Shown: positions 25,124 to 33,774 of the stretch, piece by piece | Layout of the letters: the number at the start of each line of letters is the position of its first letter | Position numbering within the stretch: the stretch's first letter is position 1 | Source of the DNA: Rhizobium sp. ZPR4 | GTDB taxonomy: Bacteria; Pseudomonadota; Alphaproteobacteria; Rhizobiales; Rhizobiaceae | Reading direction: 5' to 3' | DNA: 64,000 nt | NCBI RefSeq assembly: GCF_040215725.1 | Contig: NZ_CP157968.1 | Span: 868,001 to 932,000, forward strand | Notes under the pieces: model-generated | What the model was told of the DNA's origin: nothing | What the model saw: only the letters and a program-made list of their open reading frames with translations | Database searches by the model: none | Position numbers and translations under genes: made by a program

Positions 25124-25887
25124 GCGGGCGCTCCCCCAAGATAGGCGCGCACCACTTCGGCATCGCTCATGACTGCCTTCGGATCGCCATCGGCGATGAT
25201 CTTGCCGGCATCCATGCAGATCAATCGCTCGACGACCTGCAGGAGGATGTGAACGATATGCTCGATCCAGACGATACCGATGCCGCGACGGCGCAGTTCG
25301 AGGATGGTGCCGACGAGTTCGCTCGCTTCACCATCCGTCAGCCCGCCGCCGATCTCGTCGAGCAGCAGCAGGCGCGGACTGGTCGCAAGCGCGCGGGCCA
25401 GCTCAAGCCGCTTGCGATCGAGCAGGCCGAGCGTATCGGCGCGACGATTGGCGACGCCGAGCATGCCGCAGAGCCGCAAAGAATCGACAACGCGCTCATA
25501 AGCCTCGTCACGGCTCGATGCCTTGCCATGCGAGGCGGCAACGAAGACATTCTCGAATGTCGTCATGCCGCTGAAAGGTTTTGGTATCTGATGCGTTCTG
25601 ACAAGACCCGATCGGCAACGATCGGCCGCCGTCAAAGCGGTCACGTTCCGACCGTCAAAGCTGATCGTTCCGGCATTCAGCGGAAAGGCGCCTGCCAGCG
25701 CGCTCAGCAACGTCGTCTTGCCGGCTCCGTTGGGACCGACGATACCGACGGCATCGCCGTCTCCCATGGAAAAGTCGAGATTTTCGAGGACCACAAGCGC
25801 CCCGAAGCGCTTGTGGATCCCCTTGGCCGAGAGAAACTCCCCTCTCGGCCGATGTCCTTCTTGTCCCTGCACGATAGCCTTACCCAT
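25120..25887 (-). CDS. Branched-chain-type ABC importer ATPase LivG
   Basis: A 255-residue ABC ATPase with Walker A GPNGAGKTT, the LivG insert RSGLVRTHQIPKPFSGMTTF and Walker B LLLLDEIGGGLTDGE. The signature is the variant LGLLDRKRLELARALAT, common in LivG. I placed the start at 25887, overlapping the binding-protein stop by eight bases; an ATG at 25920 would add 11 residues. Neither has a good ribosome site, so coupling to the upstream gene is likely. Confidence 0.87.
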   Translation of the reverse strand: MGKAIVQGQEGHRPRGEFLSAKGIHKRFGALVVLENLDFSMGDGDAVGIVGPNGAGKTTLLSALAGAFPLNAGTISFDGRNVTALTAADRCRSGLVRTHQIPKPFSGMTTFENVFVAASHGKASSRDEAYERVVDSLRLCGMLGVANRRADTLGLLDRKRLELARALATSPRLLLLDEIGGGLTDGEASELVGTILELRRRGIGIVWIEHIVHILLQVVERLICMDAGKIIADGDPKAVMSDAEVVRAYLGGAPA

Positions 25888-27190
25888 TGTAAGCGATGAG
25901 TTTGGCGGCGACAGGGACATTCGGATCGGTGGCGTGTTCGGTCACGACATAATCAAGCGCGAATTTCGAGCCGGCCGGCGCCTTGACCCATTGCGTGCCG
26001 ACGATCGGTCCGGGAGAAACATTGGCGACAGGACCGCCGGTAAAATCCACCTTGCCGGCGATTGTCGTTGTTTTCAGCGTGCTCAGTGCCTTGGCAACCG
26101 CCTCTTTGCTCTTCGCATTCGATGCAGCTTTGAGCGCATCGAAACCGGCATCGATAAGCGACAAGCTCGCGCCGAGCTGCTGCGTCCATTGCTTGCCGTT
26201 TGCCGCCTCATAGCCGTCGGCAAGTTCGAGGCCGGAAACGCCCGTCAGCGACGACTTGTAAGGGAAGGCCTTGTGCCAATAGGCGGCGCTGGCGATGTTG
26301 ACGCCGAGGTCGCCGAGCGCCTCGATATCGGAGGGGAACAGCCCGGTCTTGGCGACCTGGCAGATCTTGATCTGCTGGATGAGGCCTTGCTGTGCCGCCT
26401 GTCGCCAGAAGGCCGCGAAATCCGGCGGGATCGGGAAACTGTTGAAGATCTCGACGCCTTCCTGACGGAAAAGCGCGATCTGTGAGGAAAAATCCGTCGT
26501 ACCCGTCTCATAGGCGCCGGGATCGACGATCGTGAAGCCGGCCTTGGCCAGCGCTGGCGCCAGATTGGCGCGGATTGCATTGCCATCGGCATCGTTCGGA
26601 TACATGACGCCGACCTTCTTGTTGGTCTCGATCAGGTTCCATTGCGAAATATAGGTCTTCAGGAATTCACCAACGCCGAAGCCAAAATGATAGGTCCACT
26701 TGAACGGCGACGGCGCACCGGGCTTGGCGCCGCGGCCGAAATACCAGGCTTCCCACGGCATGACTGTCGAGAGACACGGCACGCCCGCCGCCTCGCAGGC
26801 ATCGGCGACCGGATTGATGGTCTCAGGCGTCGAGACCGCCAGCATCAGGTCGATGGTCTGATTGTTGATCAGATCCTTTGCCAATTGGCCGGCCCGCGAC
26901 GGGTCGGATTGCGTGTCGCGGTCGAGGATTTCGACCTTCCAGGTCTTGCCGCCGGCCTGTAATCCATTGGCTAGCGCCTTGCGCGCGAGATCGAGCACAT
27001 AGCCATCGGTTTCGCCGAAGCCGCCAAGCGGTCCGGTGCGGGGGCTGACGAAGCCAACCTTCAGTGTGTCATCGGCGGCAAAAGCCTTGCGCCCGCCGAA
27101 GGCCAGTGCAGTCGTGCCTGCTGCCGCCGCAGTCATGAAATCACGACGCGTCAGTCCTGCTCTCGAAATCCTTCCCCTGGAACCAGTCAT
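25880..27190 (-). CDS. Aromatic-type ABC importer solute-binding protein, Tat-exported
   Basis: A 436-residue periplasmic protein. The N-terminus has a twin-arginine motif (GLTRRDFMTAAAAGTTALAF) and a likely cut after AFA, so it is exported folded. The mature part is the type I periplasmic-binding fold of LIV systems (KVGFVSPRTGPLGGFGE, MYPNDADGNAIRANL). Family members from coumarate and aromatic operons resemble this. It stands directly between an aldehyde dehydrogenase and the importer ATPases, implying cargo such as coniferyl alcohol, coumarate or ferulate. Confidence 0.88.
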   Translation of the reverse strand: MTGSRGRISRAGLTRRDFMTAAAAGTTALAFGGRKAFAADDTLKVGFVSPRTGPLGGFGETDGYVLDLARKALANGLQAGGKTWKVEILDRDTQSDPSRAGQLAKDLINNQTIDLMLAVSTPETINPVADACEAAGVPCLSTVMPWEAWYFGRGAKPGAPSPFKWTYHFGFGVGEFLKTYISQWNLIETNKKVGVMYPNDADGNAIRANLAPALAKAGFTIVDPGAYETGTTDFSSQIALFRQEGVEIFNSFPIPPDFAAFWRQAAQQGLIQQIKICQVAKTGLFPSDIEALGDLGVNIASAAYWHKAFPYKSSLTGVSGLELADGYEAANGKQWTQQLGASLSLIDAGFDALKAASNAKSKEAVAKALSTLKTTTIAGKVDFTGGPVANVSPGPIVGTQWVKAPAGSKFALDYVVTEHATDPNVPVAAKLIAYNG

Positions 27191-27259
27191 GCAATTCCTC
27201 CCTCTTTGGCGGAGCCCTCTTAAACTCCGTGTTCTCTTGTGTTTTGCCGATCCGTAATG

Positions 27260-28711
27260 TCAGATCGGATAGTCGCGCCTGCCCGAAGCAAGCGTGATCC
27301 AGCGCAGTTCCATGAACTCGTCGATCGCCGCCCTGCCGCCGAAGCGGCCATAACCGCTGGACTTCACCCCGCCGAAGGGCATTTGCGGTTCGTCGGAAAC
27401 CGTCGCCTCGTTGATGTGGCAGATGCCGGTCTCGATACGTTTGGCAACGGCCAGCGCCTGGTTGATGTCGCGGCTGAACACGGCTGACGAAAGACCGTAT
27501 TCGTTGTCATTGGCGACAGTCACGGCTTCGTCGATGCTGTCGACGCGGATGATCGCCGCCAGCGGTCCGAAGCTTTCCTCGCGGTATATGCGCATGGCTG
27601 CAGTGACATGATCGATGACCGTCGCGTCGATCAGCGTGCCGCGGGCGTGACCGCCGCAGACGACAACCGCGCCTTTCTGCGTGGCATCTTCGACCAGCGT
27701 ACGAACGCGCCGTGCGGCTTCGGCCGTAATCATCGTCCCGAGCGGCGTGTTGCCGTTGCGCGGATCGCCGGCGACGAGCGTCTCAGCCTTTGCCTTGAAT
27801 TTCTCGACGAATTCATCGGCGATCTCGTCCATAAGGATGATCCGCTCGGTCGACATGCAGATCTGGCCCTGGTTCATGAAGGCGCCGAAGGCAGCGGCAC
27901 GGACCGCCTCGTCGATATCGGCATCGGCAAGCACGATGAAGGGCGCCTTTCCGCCGAGCTCAAGCAGGCAGCGCTTCAGATGCCTTGCCGATGTCTCGGC
28001 AATAATCCGCCCGACGCGCGTCGAGCCGGTGAAGTTGATCCGCCGCACCGCCGGATGGGCGATCAGGGCTTCGACGACGGTGGCGGCATCCTTGGGAGCA
28101 TTGGTGACGACATTGACCACACCTGGCGGAAAGCCCGCCTCGCGCATGACCTCTCCGATCAGGCAATGGGTCTTCGGGCAGAGTTCGGAAGCCTTGAGTA
28201 CGACCGTGTTGCCGCAGGCAAGCGGCATGGCGATCGCCCGCACGCCGAGGATGATCGGCGCGTTCCAGGGCGCGATGCCGACGCAGACGCCGGCGGGCTG
28301 GCGCACCGCCATGGAGACGTTGCCGGGAATGCCTGAGGGGATGATCTCGCCGGCGATCTGCGTGGTCATCGAGGCCGCCTCGCGCAATATGTCGGCGGCA
28401 AGATCGCAATTGATCCTGGCCCAAAGGGCGGTCGCCCCGGTCTCTGCGATCATCGCCGCCACGAAATCCGCCGATCGCGCAAGGAGAATATCCGCCGCCC
28501 GATTGAGCATGGCGCGGCGTTCACCCGGTCCTAGTTCCGACCATACGGGAAAGGCAGCGGCGGCGGCGTTGGCCGCCCGCGCTGCGTCCGATGTCGAGGC
28601 CGCAGGCGCGATGGTCGCGACATCGCCGGTCGCCGGATCAAGGCATTCGAAGGTGGATGCATCTGATGCATCCACCGTCTCGTCATTGATCAGAAGCTTT
28701 GCCACAAACAT
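27260..28711 (-). CDS. Aldehyde dehydrogenase (vanillin/coniferyl-aldehyde type), copy 2
   Basis: A 483-residue aldehyde dehydrogenase, parallel to the copy at 20188-21633. Base Glu is in LELGGKAPFIV, catalytic Cys in GQICMSTERI, and FTGSTRVGRII binds cofactor. I chose the start at 28711, after GAAGGAGCGG; the longer frame (to 28843) extends into the control region. It is the first gene of the eight-gene minus-strand operon and diverges from an AraC regulator. Vanillin or coniferyl aldehyde is the likely substrate. Having two similar enzymes in one operon suggests different aldehydes or gene duplication. Confidence 0.88.
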   Translation of the reverse strand: MFVAKLLINDETVDASDASTFECLDPATGDVATIAPAASTSDAARAANAAAAAFPVWSELGPGERRAMLNRAADILLARSADFVAAMIAETGATALWARINCDLAADILREAASMTTQIAGEIIPSGIPGNVSMAVRQPAGVCVGIAPWNAPIILGVRAIAMPLACGNTVVLKASELCPKTHCLIGEVMREAGFPPGVVNVVTNAPKDAATVVEALIAHPAVRRINFTGSTRVGRIIAETSARHLKRCLLELGGKAPFIVLADADIDEAVRAAAFGAFMNQGQICMSTERIILMDEIADEFVEKFKAKAETLVAGDPRNGNTPLGTMITAEAARRVRTLVEDATQKGAVVVCGGHARGTLIDATVIDHVTAAMRIYREESFGPLAAIIRVDSIDEAVTVANDNEYGLSSAVFSRDINQALAVAKRIETGICHINEATVSDEPQMPFGGVKSSGYGRFGGRAAIDEFMELRWITLASGRRDYPI

Positions 28712-28955
28712 CGCGATCGTCCGCTCCTTCGTAGGTCTTTTCCTCAAACGCATCAACGGGAGGAGGCGCGCGCAGACGCGCGCGGCCAGGATAGGCCTCG
28801 CAATCGGCATTTGTTGTGTGGAGTCCTCCTCCCAGAGGCTCATGAGATGAGACTACGCCATTGCAATTGGGAAGGAATGTGTTTTTCTGGGTTAATGTTG
28901 TAATTATCTGGCATTCCCGGCGGCGGTATCGCGGTGCCGGCAGGAGGCGCACTTC

Positions 28956-29855
28956 ATGGTTTCTGATGGCGGCATCCATCACCATGCACACGGCGAGTGG
29001 CGTGAGCCATCGCTGTCGCACCGGACGATCCGTTTTCAGAAAGGCATCTATGCCGATTTCCACCATCTGTTTCTGCTGCAGGCTGGAACGGCCGCCTTGT
29101 TGTTCGAGCCGGAGGAGCAACGATCGTTGCAAGGGCCGGCGCTCGCTTATCTGCCACCGCAGGCGCGGTGCGAGCTGCGCATGGCTGCGGGTGCAGCAGG
29201 CTTCCTGATCGGCGCGTCGCCGCAGATCATGGTGGACGCGATTGGCGACCAGGCGGAATCCTATGCGCTGCGGACTTTCAGCGAGCGGCCCTGGCTGACG
29301 GACGAACCGAAGCCGCATGCAGTCGAAGAGACGCAGCCGCTGGTGGCGGGCTTCGTGCGGGAGCTTGGCGATCCCTCGCGCGCCTCGTGGATGGTCATCT
29401 CCGCCTATTTGCGGCTGATCCTCATGACGCTGTGGCGCACCGGCGGCAGTGATGCGGCCGAGCAGCGTGGCCGCGGCGGCGGCGCTTCGATCCTGCAGCG
29501 ATACCGGCAATTGGTGGAGATCTGGTTTCGGCAGCACCGGCCGATCAGCGATTATGCGCAGGAGCTCGGTGTCACCACCGACCGCCTGCATTCCATCTGC
29601 AGCAGCGCGCTCGCGCGCTCTCCTGTACAGCTCCTGCATGAACGCGTCGTCCAGGAGGCGAAGTTGAGGCTGGAACGCTCCGCCAGGACCGTCCAGGAGA
29701 TTTCGGACAGTCTTGGATTTCGGGACCCCACCTATTTCAGTCATTTCTTCAAGAGAAAGACCGGATTTTCACCCGCCACCTATCGCGATTTCGCCAGGAA
29801 GGCGGAAGTCGCCCGCAGCGACATGCTTTCGTCGGGCTATTCGGATTGGCCGTGA
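28956..29855 (+). CDS. AraC-family transcriptional regulator
   Basis: A 299-residue activator. The N-terminal half is a cupin-like sensor (GIHHHAHGEWREPSLS, FHHLFLLQAGTAALLF); the C-terminal two helix-turn-helix motifs span about residues 195-295 (SDYAQELGVTTDRLHSICSS, then ISDSLGFRDPTYFSHFFKRK). GGAGG lies before the ATG. It diverges from the ALDH/LIV/SDR operon across 244 bases and probably switches on that operon when the incoming aromatic is present. The effector is unknown. Confidence 0.9.
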   Translation: MVSDGGIHHHAHGEWREPSLSHRTIRFQKGIYADFHHLFLLQAGTAALLFEPEEQRSLQGPALAYLPPQARCELRMAAGAAGFLIGASPQIMVDAIGDQAESYALRTFSERPWLTDEPKPHAVEETQPLVAGFVRELGDPSRASWMVISAYLRLILMTLWRTGGSDAAEQRGRGGGASILQRYRQLVEIWFRQHRPISDYAQELGVTTDRLHSICSSALARSPVQLLHERVVQEAKLRLERSARTVQEISDSLGFRDPTYFSHFFKRKTGFSPATYRDFARKAEVARSDMLSSGYSDWP

Positions 29856-29884
29856 TCAGATTGCGAACGGGCAGGCTTTGCAGC

Positions 29885-32041
29885 TCAGGCATGGATAGGC
29901 TTGGGTGCGGTCAGCATCAAGGCATCCAGCGCCACTGCACCTTCGCCGTCGGGATAGATCACGACGGGATTGAGGTCTATTTCACGGATTGCCGGTTCGG
30001 CCAGTAGCAGCTGGCCGAGCGTGGCGATGATGCGGGCGGCGGCATTCACGTCGAGCGGCGGCGAGCCGCGGAAACCGCGTAGCAAAGGCGCATTCTTCAG
30101 CCGATGTAGCTCGCGGATAATAGCGTCATCTGGCAGATCGGGCGTCAAGATGCGGACGTCCCCAAGAATCTCCGCCGTAACGCCGCCGAAGCCCGCGAGG
30201 ATCACAGGTCCCCAATCCGGATCATTGCGCGCGCCGATGATCAGCTCGATGCCGCGTTTGCCCATGGCTTCGATCAGCACGCCGTCCAGGGCGAGGCCTG
30301 GGCGATGGCGCGCGATATCGGCATGCAGCCGGAGCCAGCCCTCCTTGAGGCTGGTTGCGTCCACCAATCCGATAACGACGCCACCCGCATCGCTCTTGTG
30401 GCTGAGATCGGGCGATTGCGCCTTCAGCACCACGGGATACCCAATCGCGGCAGCTGCCGCGAGGGCTTGTTCAAGGGTTGTTGCCAGGCGGCCTGCAGGA
30501 AAGGGAATTCCGAGTGGCGCCAGGATTTGCTTGGCCTGATATTCGGGAATGACACCTCCCTGCGAGGGGAGGCCGGCAATCGCGACCGGTGCCACGGTGC
30601 GGGTGGCGATGTCGCGAGCCGCGAATGCGTCAATGCGTTTCAGCGCTCGGAAGGCCCGTTCGGTCGACGGGAAATAGACGATGCCGAGCGCCCGCAACTG
30701 CGCGATATAGTCCGCCGGGATGGGAGCACCCTCATCGAGCCCGGCGAAGATCAGCGGTTTTGCCGGCTTGCGCTCTCGCACCGCTTTCAGGATCGGCGGC
30801 AGCTTGATGGCTGAGGTGACAGGGTCGGTCTGGATGATGCAGGCGACAATGCTAGCAAAACGGGTATCGTCGAAGAGGGCGGTGAGCGTTTTGTCGTAAA
30901 GGTCCGGCTCCACGAGGCCCTGTGCCGTCAGATCCAGCGGATTGCTGACGCCCACGAAGGGCGGCAGGACGGCGCGCAGCGCCGGCGCGGTCTCATCGTT
31001 AATCGGAGGAAGATCCAGCCCAAGCTCCTCACACAGATCGAGCGTCAGCGCCTTGAACGCGCCGGATTCGCCAAGCACCGCTGGGCCTCCAGCCGGAAGG
31101 GCCGGGCACCGCAGGGCGATCTCGGCGATGTCACCAAGTTCCTCGAGCGTCTCGGCCAGAATGACGCCGGCACGCGCGACCTTGGCGCGCATGACCTGAT
31201 AGTCACCGGCCAAGGCACCGGTGTGGGTTGCGGCGGATTCACGCGCCGCACTGCTCCGGCCGGGATGAAGAAGGACGATCCGCTTTCCCTTCGCATATGC
31301 TTTGCGCGCCGCGGCAAGGAAACGGACTGGCTTGCGGAATTGTTCAACGATCATCGCGATGACCTTCGTGGAGGCGTCCTGCACCAGAAACTCCACATAG
31401 TCTTCGACGCCGCTTGCGGCTTCGTTGCCGGTCGAAATGGAATAGGAGAGGCCCAGATCGCGGCTGGCGAAGGTCACGCCAAGGACGGCAGCCATGGCAC
31501 CGCTTTGCGACACGATCGCAATGCCCGGCCTGGCGCCGAGTTCCTCTGACGCAGTTTCGATGAAGGTCAGGGGGATGCGGTCAACATGGTTGACCATGCC
31601 GAGGCAGTTCGGCCCCTCGATCACCATTCCCACCTCGGCCGCTATGCGGGTGATCTCGCGTTGATCGGCCAACCCTTCCTCGCCGCCCTCGGCAAAGCCC
31701 GCCGAAAAGATCACCGCCGCACCAACACGACGGCGGGCAAGCGCCTCGATCGAGGGAAGCACGGCTGCGCGCGGCACGGCAAGAACGGCCGCATCCACGC
31801 CGTCGGGCAGGTCATCGATCGAGGCGAGGCAGGGCCGTTCGCCGATCTCGGTCCGTTTGGGGTTGATCAGATGAATGGCACCGGCATAGCCGCTGCGGTC
31901 GAGATTGGACAATACCGAAGCGCCAAGCGCGCCGGGCTTGTCGGAGGCGCCGACGATCGCCACCGATCTTGGACGCAGCAGCCGTTCCATCGAACCGCTG
32001 GGAAGAGCCGATGGGCGCGCGCTAGTGGTCTCGACCGTCAT
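29885..32041 (-). CDS. ferA: Feruloyl-CoA synthetase, ADP-forming acyl-CoA synthetase family
   Basis: A 718-residue single-chain ADP-forming acyl-CoA synthetase. A CoA-binding domain opens it (MERLLRPRSVAIVGASDKPG); the phosphohistidine-type segment is SAATHTGALAGDYQVM; an ATP-grasp domain lies at the C-terminus (GYPVVLKAQSPDLSHKSDAG). It starts 13 bases after the feruloyl-CoA hydratase/lyase gene with GAGGAGCG between them. Sphingobium FerA is of this family, unlike the AMP-forming Fcs of pseudomonads. It would activate ferulate, coumarate or caffeate. A longer frame to 32200 overlaps the upstream gene and is less likely. Confidence 0.85.
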   Translation of the reverse strand: MTVETTSARPSALPSGSMERLLRPRSVAIVGASDKPGALGASVLSNLDRSGYAGAIHLINPKRTEIGERPCLASIDDLPDGVDAAVLAVPRAAVLPSIEALARRRVGAAVIFSAGFAEGGEEGLADQREITRIAAEVGMVIEGPNCLGMVNHVDRIPLTFIETASEELGARPGIAIVSQSGAMAAVLGVTFASRDLGLSYSISTGNEAASGVEDYVEFLVQDASTKVIAMIVEQFRKPVRFLAAARKAYAKGKRIVLLHPGRSSAARESAATHTGALAGDYQVMRAKVARAGVILAETLEELGDIAEIALRCPALPAGGPAVLGESGAFKALTLDLCEELGLDLPPINDETAPALRAVLPPFVGVSNPLDLTAQGLVEPDLYDKTLTALFDDTRFASIVACIIQTDPVTSAIKLPPILKAVRERKPAKPLIFAGLDEGAPIPADYIAQLRALGIVYFPSTERAFRALKRIDAFAARDIATRTVAPVAIAGLPSQGGVIPEYQAKQILAPLGIPFPAGRLATTLEQALAAAAAIGYPVVLKAQSPDLSHKSDAGGVVIGLVDATSLKEGWLRLHADIARHRPGLALDGVLIEAMGKRGIELIIGARNDPDWGPVILAGFGGVTAEILGDVRILTPDLPDDAIIRELHRLKNAPLLRGFRGSPPLDVNAAARIIATLGQLLLAEPAIREIDLNPVVIYPDGEGAVALDALMLTAPKPIHA

Positions 32042-32054
32042 GGTAGGGCGCTCC

Positions 32055-32894
32055 TCAGGCCTGGTGCTTGGATTTGTCATAGGCCCCAAGACCGGGCTTG
32101 TAGGTCTTGTCGTCGATGAACTGCTTGATACCTTCCTTGCGTCCCTCGTTATCATAACTGTTGGCCGCTTCCTGGGCGCGCACGAGGTAATCCTCCGCAT
32201 TGTCGTAGGTCATCTCCCGCACGCGGCGAATGGCATCCTTGGTGGCTTTGAGTGCTACAGGGTTCTTTTGCAGCAGGATGTTGGCGACATCGGTCACGCG
32301 CGCCTTCAACTGCGCAAGCGGCAGGGACTCGTTGACGAAGCCCCATTCGGCCGCCTTCCTGCCGCCGATGTTCTCGCCGGTCAGCGCGTGGTACATGGCG
32401 TTGCGGAAGGATGTGAGCTCGGTCGCCACCTTGGCGGCGCCACCGCCGGGCAGAATGCCCCAGTTGATCTCGCTCAGTCCGAATTTGGCTTCATCGGCGG
32501 CAAAGGCGAGGTCGCAGGCGAAAAGAGGCCCGTAACCGCCGCCGAAGCACCAGCCGTTCACCATGGCGATGGTCGGTTTCTGATACCAGCGCAACCGGCG
32601 CCACCAGCCATAGCTCTCACGCTGTGCCTTACGCGTACCCTGTAGACCGTAAGCCTCGGTCTCGCGGAAATATTCCTTGAGATCCATACCTGCTGACCAG
32701 GCCGTACCCTCGCCGGACAGAACCAGTACACCGACATCGGCCCGAAACTCGACCTCGTCCAGAACCTCCATCATGCGCCGATTGAGCGTGGGGCTCATGG
32801 CATTGCGTTTCTCCGGGCGGTTGAAGCTGACCCAGGCGATACCGGCTTCAACGACAAAGGCGACGGTATCTTTTTCGGGATGTTCTGTTGTCAT
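32055..32894 (-). CDS. ferB: Feruloyl-CoA hydratase/lyase
   Basis: A 279-residue crotonase-fold enzyme. AFVVEAGIAWVSFNRPEKRN opens the family signature; MVNGWCFGGGYGPLFACDLA forms the oxyanion hole; the acid/base Glu lies in FGLSEINWGILPGGG; SYDNEGRKEGIKQF holds the C-terminal Tyr that distinguishes hydroxycinnamoyl-CoA hydratase/lyases. It hydrates feruloyl-CoA and splits it into vanillin and acetyl-CoA, the key carbon-carbon cleavage of the pathway. First gene of a ferB-ferA operon, divergent from a MarR regulator as in Sphingobium and Rhodopseudomonas. Confidence 0.92.
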   Translation of the reverse strand: MTTEHPEKDTVAFVVEAGIAWVSFNRPEKRNAMSPTLNRRMMEVLDEVEFRADVGVLVLSGEGTAWSAGMDLKEYFRETEAYGLQGTRKAQRESYGWWRRLRWYQKPTIAMVNGWCFGGGYGPLFACDLAFAADEAKFGLSEINWGILPGGGAAKVATELTSFRNAMYHALTGENIGGRKAAEWGFVNESLPLAQLKARVTDVANILLQKNPVALKATKDAIRRVREMTYDNAEDYLVRAQEAANSYDNEGRKEGIKQFIDDKTYKPGLGAYDKSKHQA

Positions 32895-33102
32895 GATGCT
32901 GTCCTTCTTGCCGTTCGGGCCTGCACATCAAAAGGGAACCGGCCGCAAAGTCGCGACCCGCGTTGAATACAGTAAACCTCACTGCGCCATGTGAGCCGCA
33001 GTGCAACCGAAATGAAAAGTTCCATGTCGGCCGGCGCGAATGCACGGCCGACTACGGACCGGGAGAGCTGTTGCCTCGCGGATCAACTGATCGCGGTGTA
33101 CC

Positions 33103-33209
33103 TGCCGGTATTCTTCAAACGGAATTCCTCCAGTACCGGCAAATGACCTCCTCGCCGGTAATGTTATGTCTCATAGCATTGTTTGATTGTTATGTGCAAT
33201 AGCATTATA
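33103..33209. promoter_or_regulatory. ferB/marR control region with repeated dyads
   Basis: Two sets of repeats fill this stretch. TGCCGGTA (33103-33110), TACCGGCA (33134-33141) and GCCGGTA (33154-33160) alternate in orientation. Then come two copies of GTTATGTNNNATAGCATT, at 33163-33180 and 33189-33206, 26 bases apart; the first extends to a palindrome with arms AATGTTATG and CATAGCATT. MarR-type regulators of hydroxycinnamate genes bind dyads of about this length. The second copy ends 11 bases before the marR start. Confidence 0.6.
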
Positions 33210-33217
33210 CGTGGATT

Positions 33218-33706
33218 ATGGATATCGACGCCCGCACTTCGAAATTGAACGACCCGCTCGAGACCCTGCTTGGCTATCAGCTGAGGAGGGCGTCCAATGT
33301 GATGATGGCTGACCTGGGCTCAAGGCTGCAGGCAATCGAACTCAGGCCGGTCGAAGCTTCCATTCTGACGCTGATCGATGCCAATCCCGGCTGTACCCAG
33401 AGCGATCTCGGACGCAGCCTCGGCATCCAGCGCGCCAACATGGTTCCCTTGATGCTCGGGCTGACCAAAGCCGGGCTTGTCGACCGAGCTCCGGTTGGCG
33501 GCCGATCGCAGGCTCTTCGCCTCACGAGGACCGGCATGGAGAGGGTGGAGACAGTGCATGCCATCATCGGCGCACACGAGGCGCGGTTTCTGCGCCTTTT
33601 CGCGCCCGAGCTGCGGGAGGCGGCGTTGGAAGTCCTGCGAAGTATCCGGCAAGAGGGGGAAGGGGCCTCGCGCCAGGATAACCTGGAGCTCCCGACTGGT
33701 GGTTGA
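33218..33706 (+). CDS. MarR-family regulator, FerR/CouR/HcaR-like
   Basis: A 162-residue winged-helix dimeric repressor. The DNA-binding part is CTQSDLGRSLGIQRANMVPL, with the wing in LVDRAPVGGRSQALRLT. It diverges from ferB, as do Sphingobium FerR and Rhodopseudomonas CouR, which are relieved by hydroxycinnamoyl-CoA esters. The same effector is likely here. The ribosome site is weak, and two repeated operator candidates lie right before the ATG, so it probably limits its own expression. Confidence 0.88.
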   Translation: MDIDARTSKLNDPLETLLGYQLRRASNVMMADLGSRLQAIELRPVEASILTLIDANPGCTQSDLGRSLGIQRANMVPLMLGLTKAGLVDRAPVGGRSQALRLTRTGMERVETVHAIIGAHEARFLRLFAPELREAALEVLRSIRQEGEGASRQDNLELPTGG

Positions 33707-33774
33707 TCGGCTAAAACCGTAACAGTCGGTCGCCGCAGCGCTATCTATCTACGCATCTTCCGGACGTGCTTGGA

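Noticed and set aside
27681..28850. 389-codon plus-strand frame opposite aldehyde dehydrogenase copy 2
   Set aside because: It is antisense to an intact conserved enzyme and rich in Ser, Arg and Ala repeats, as codon-mirror frames are.
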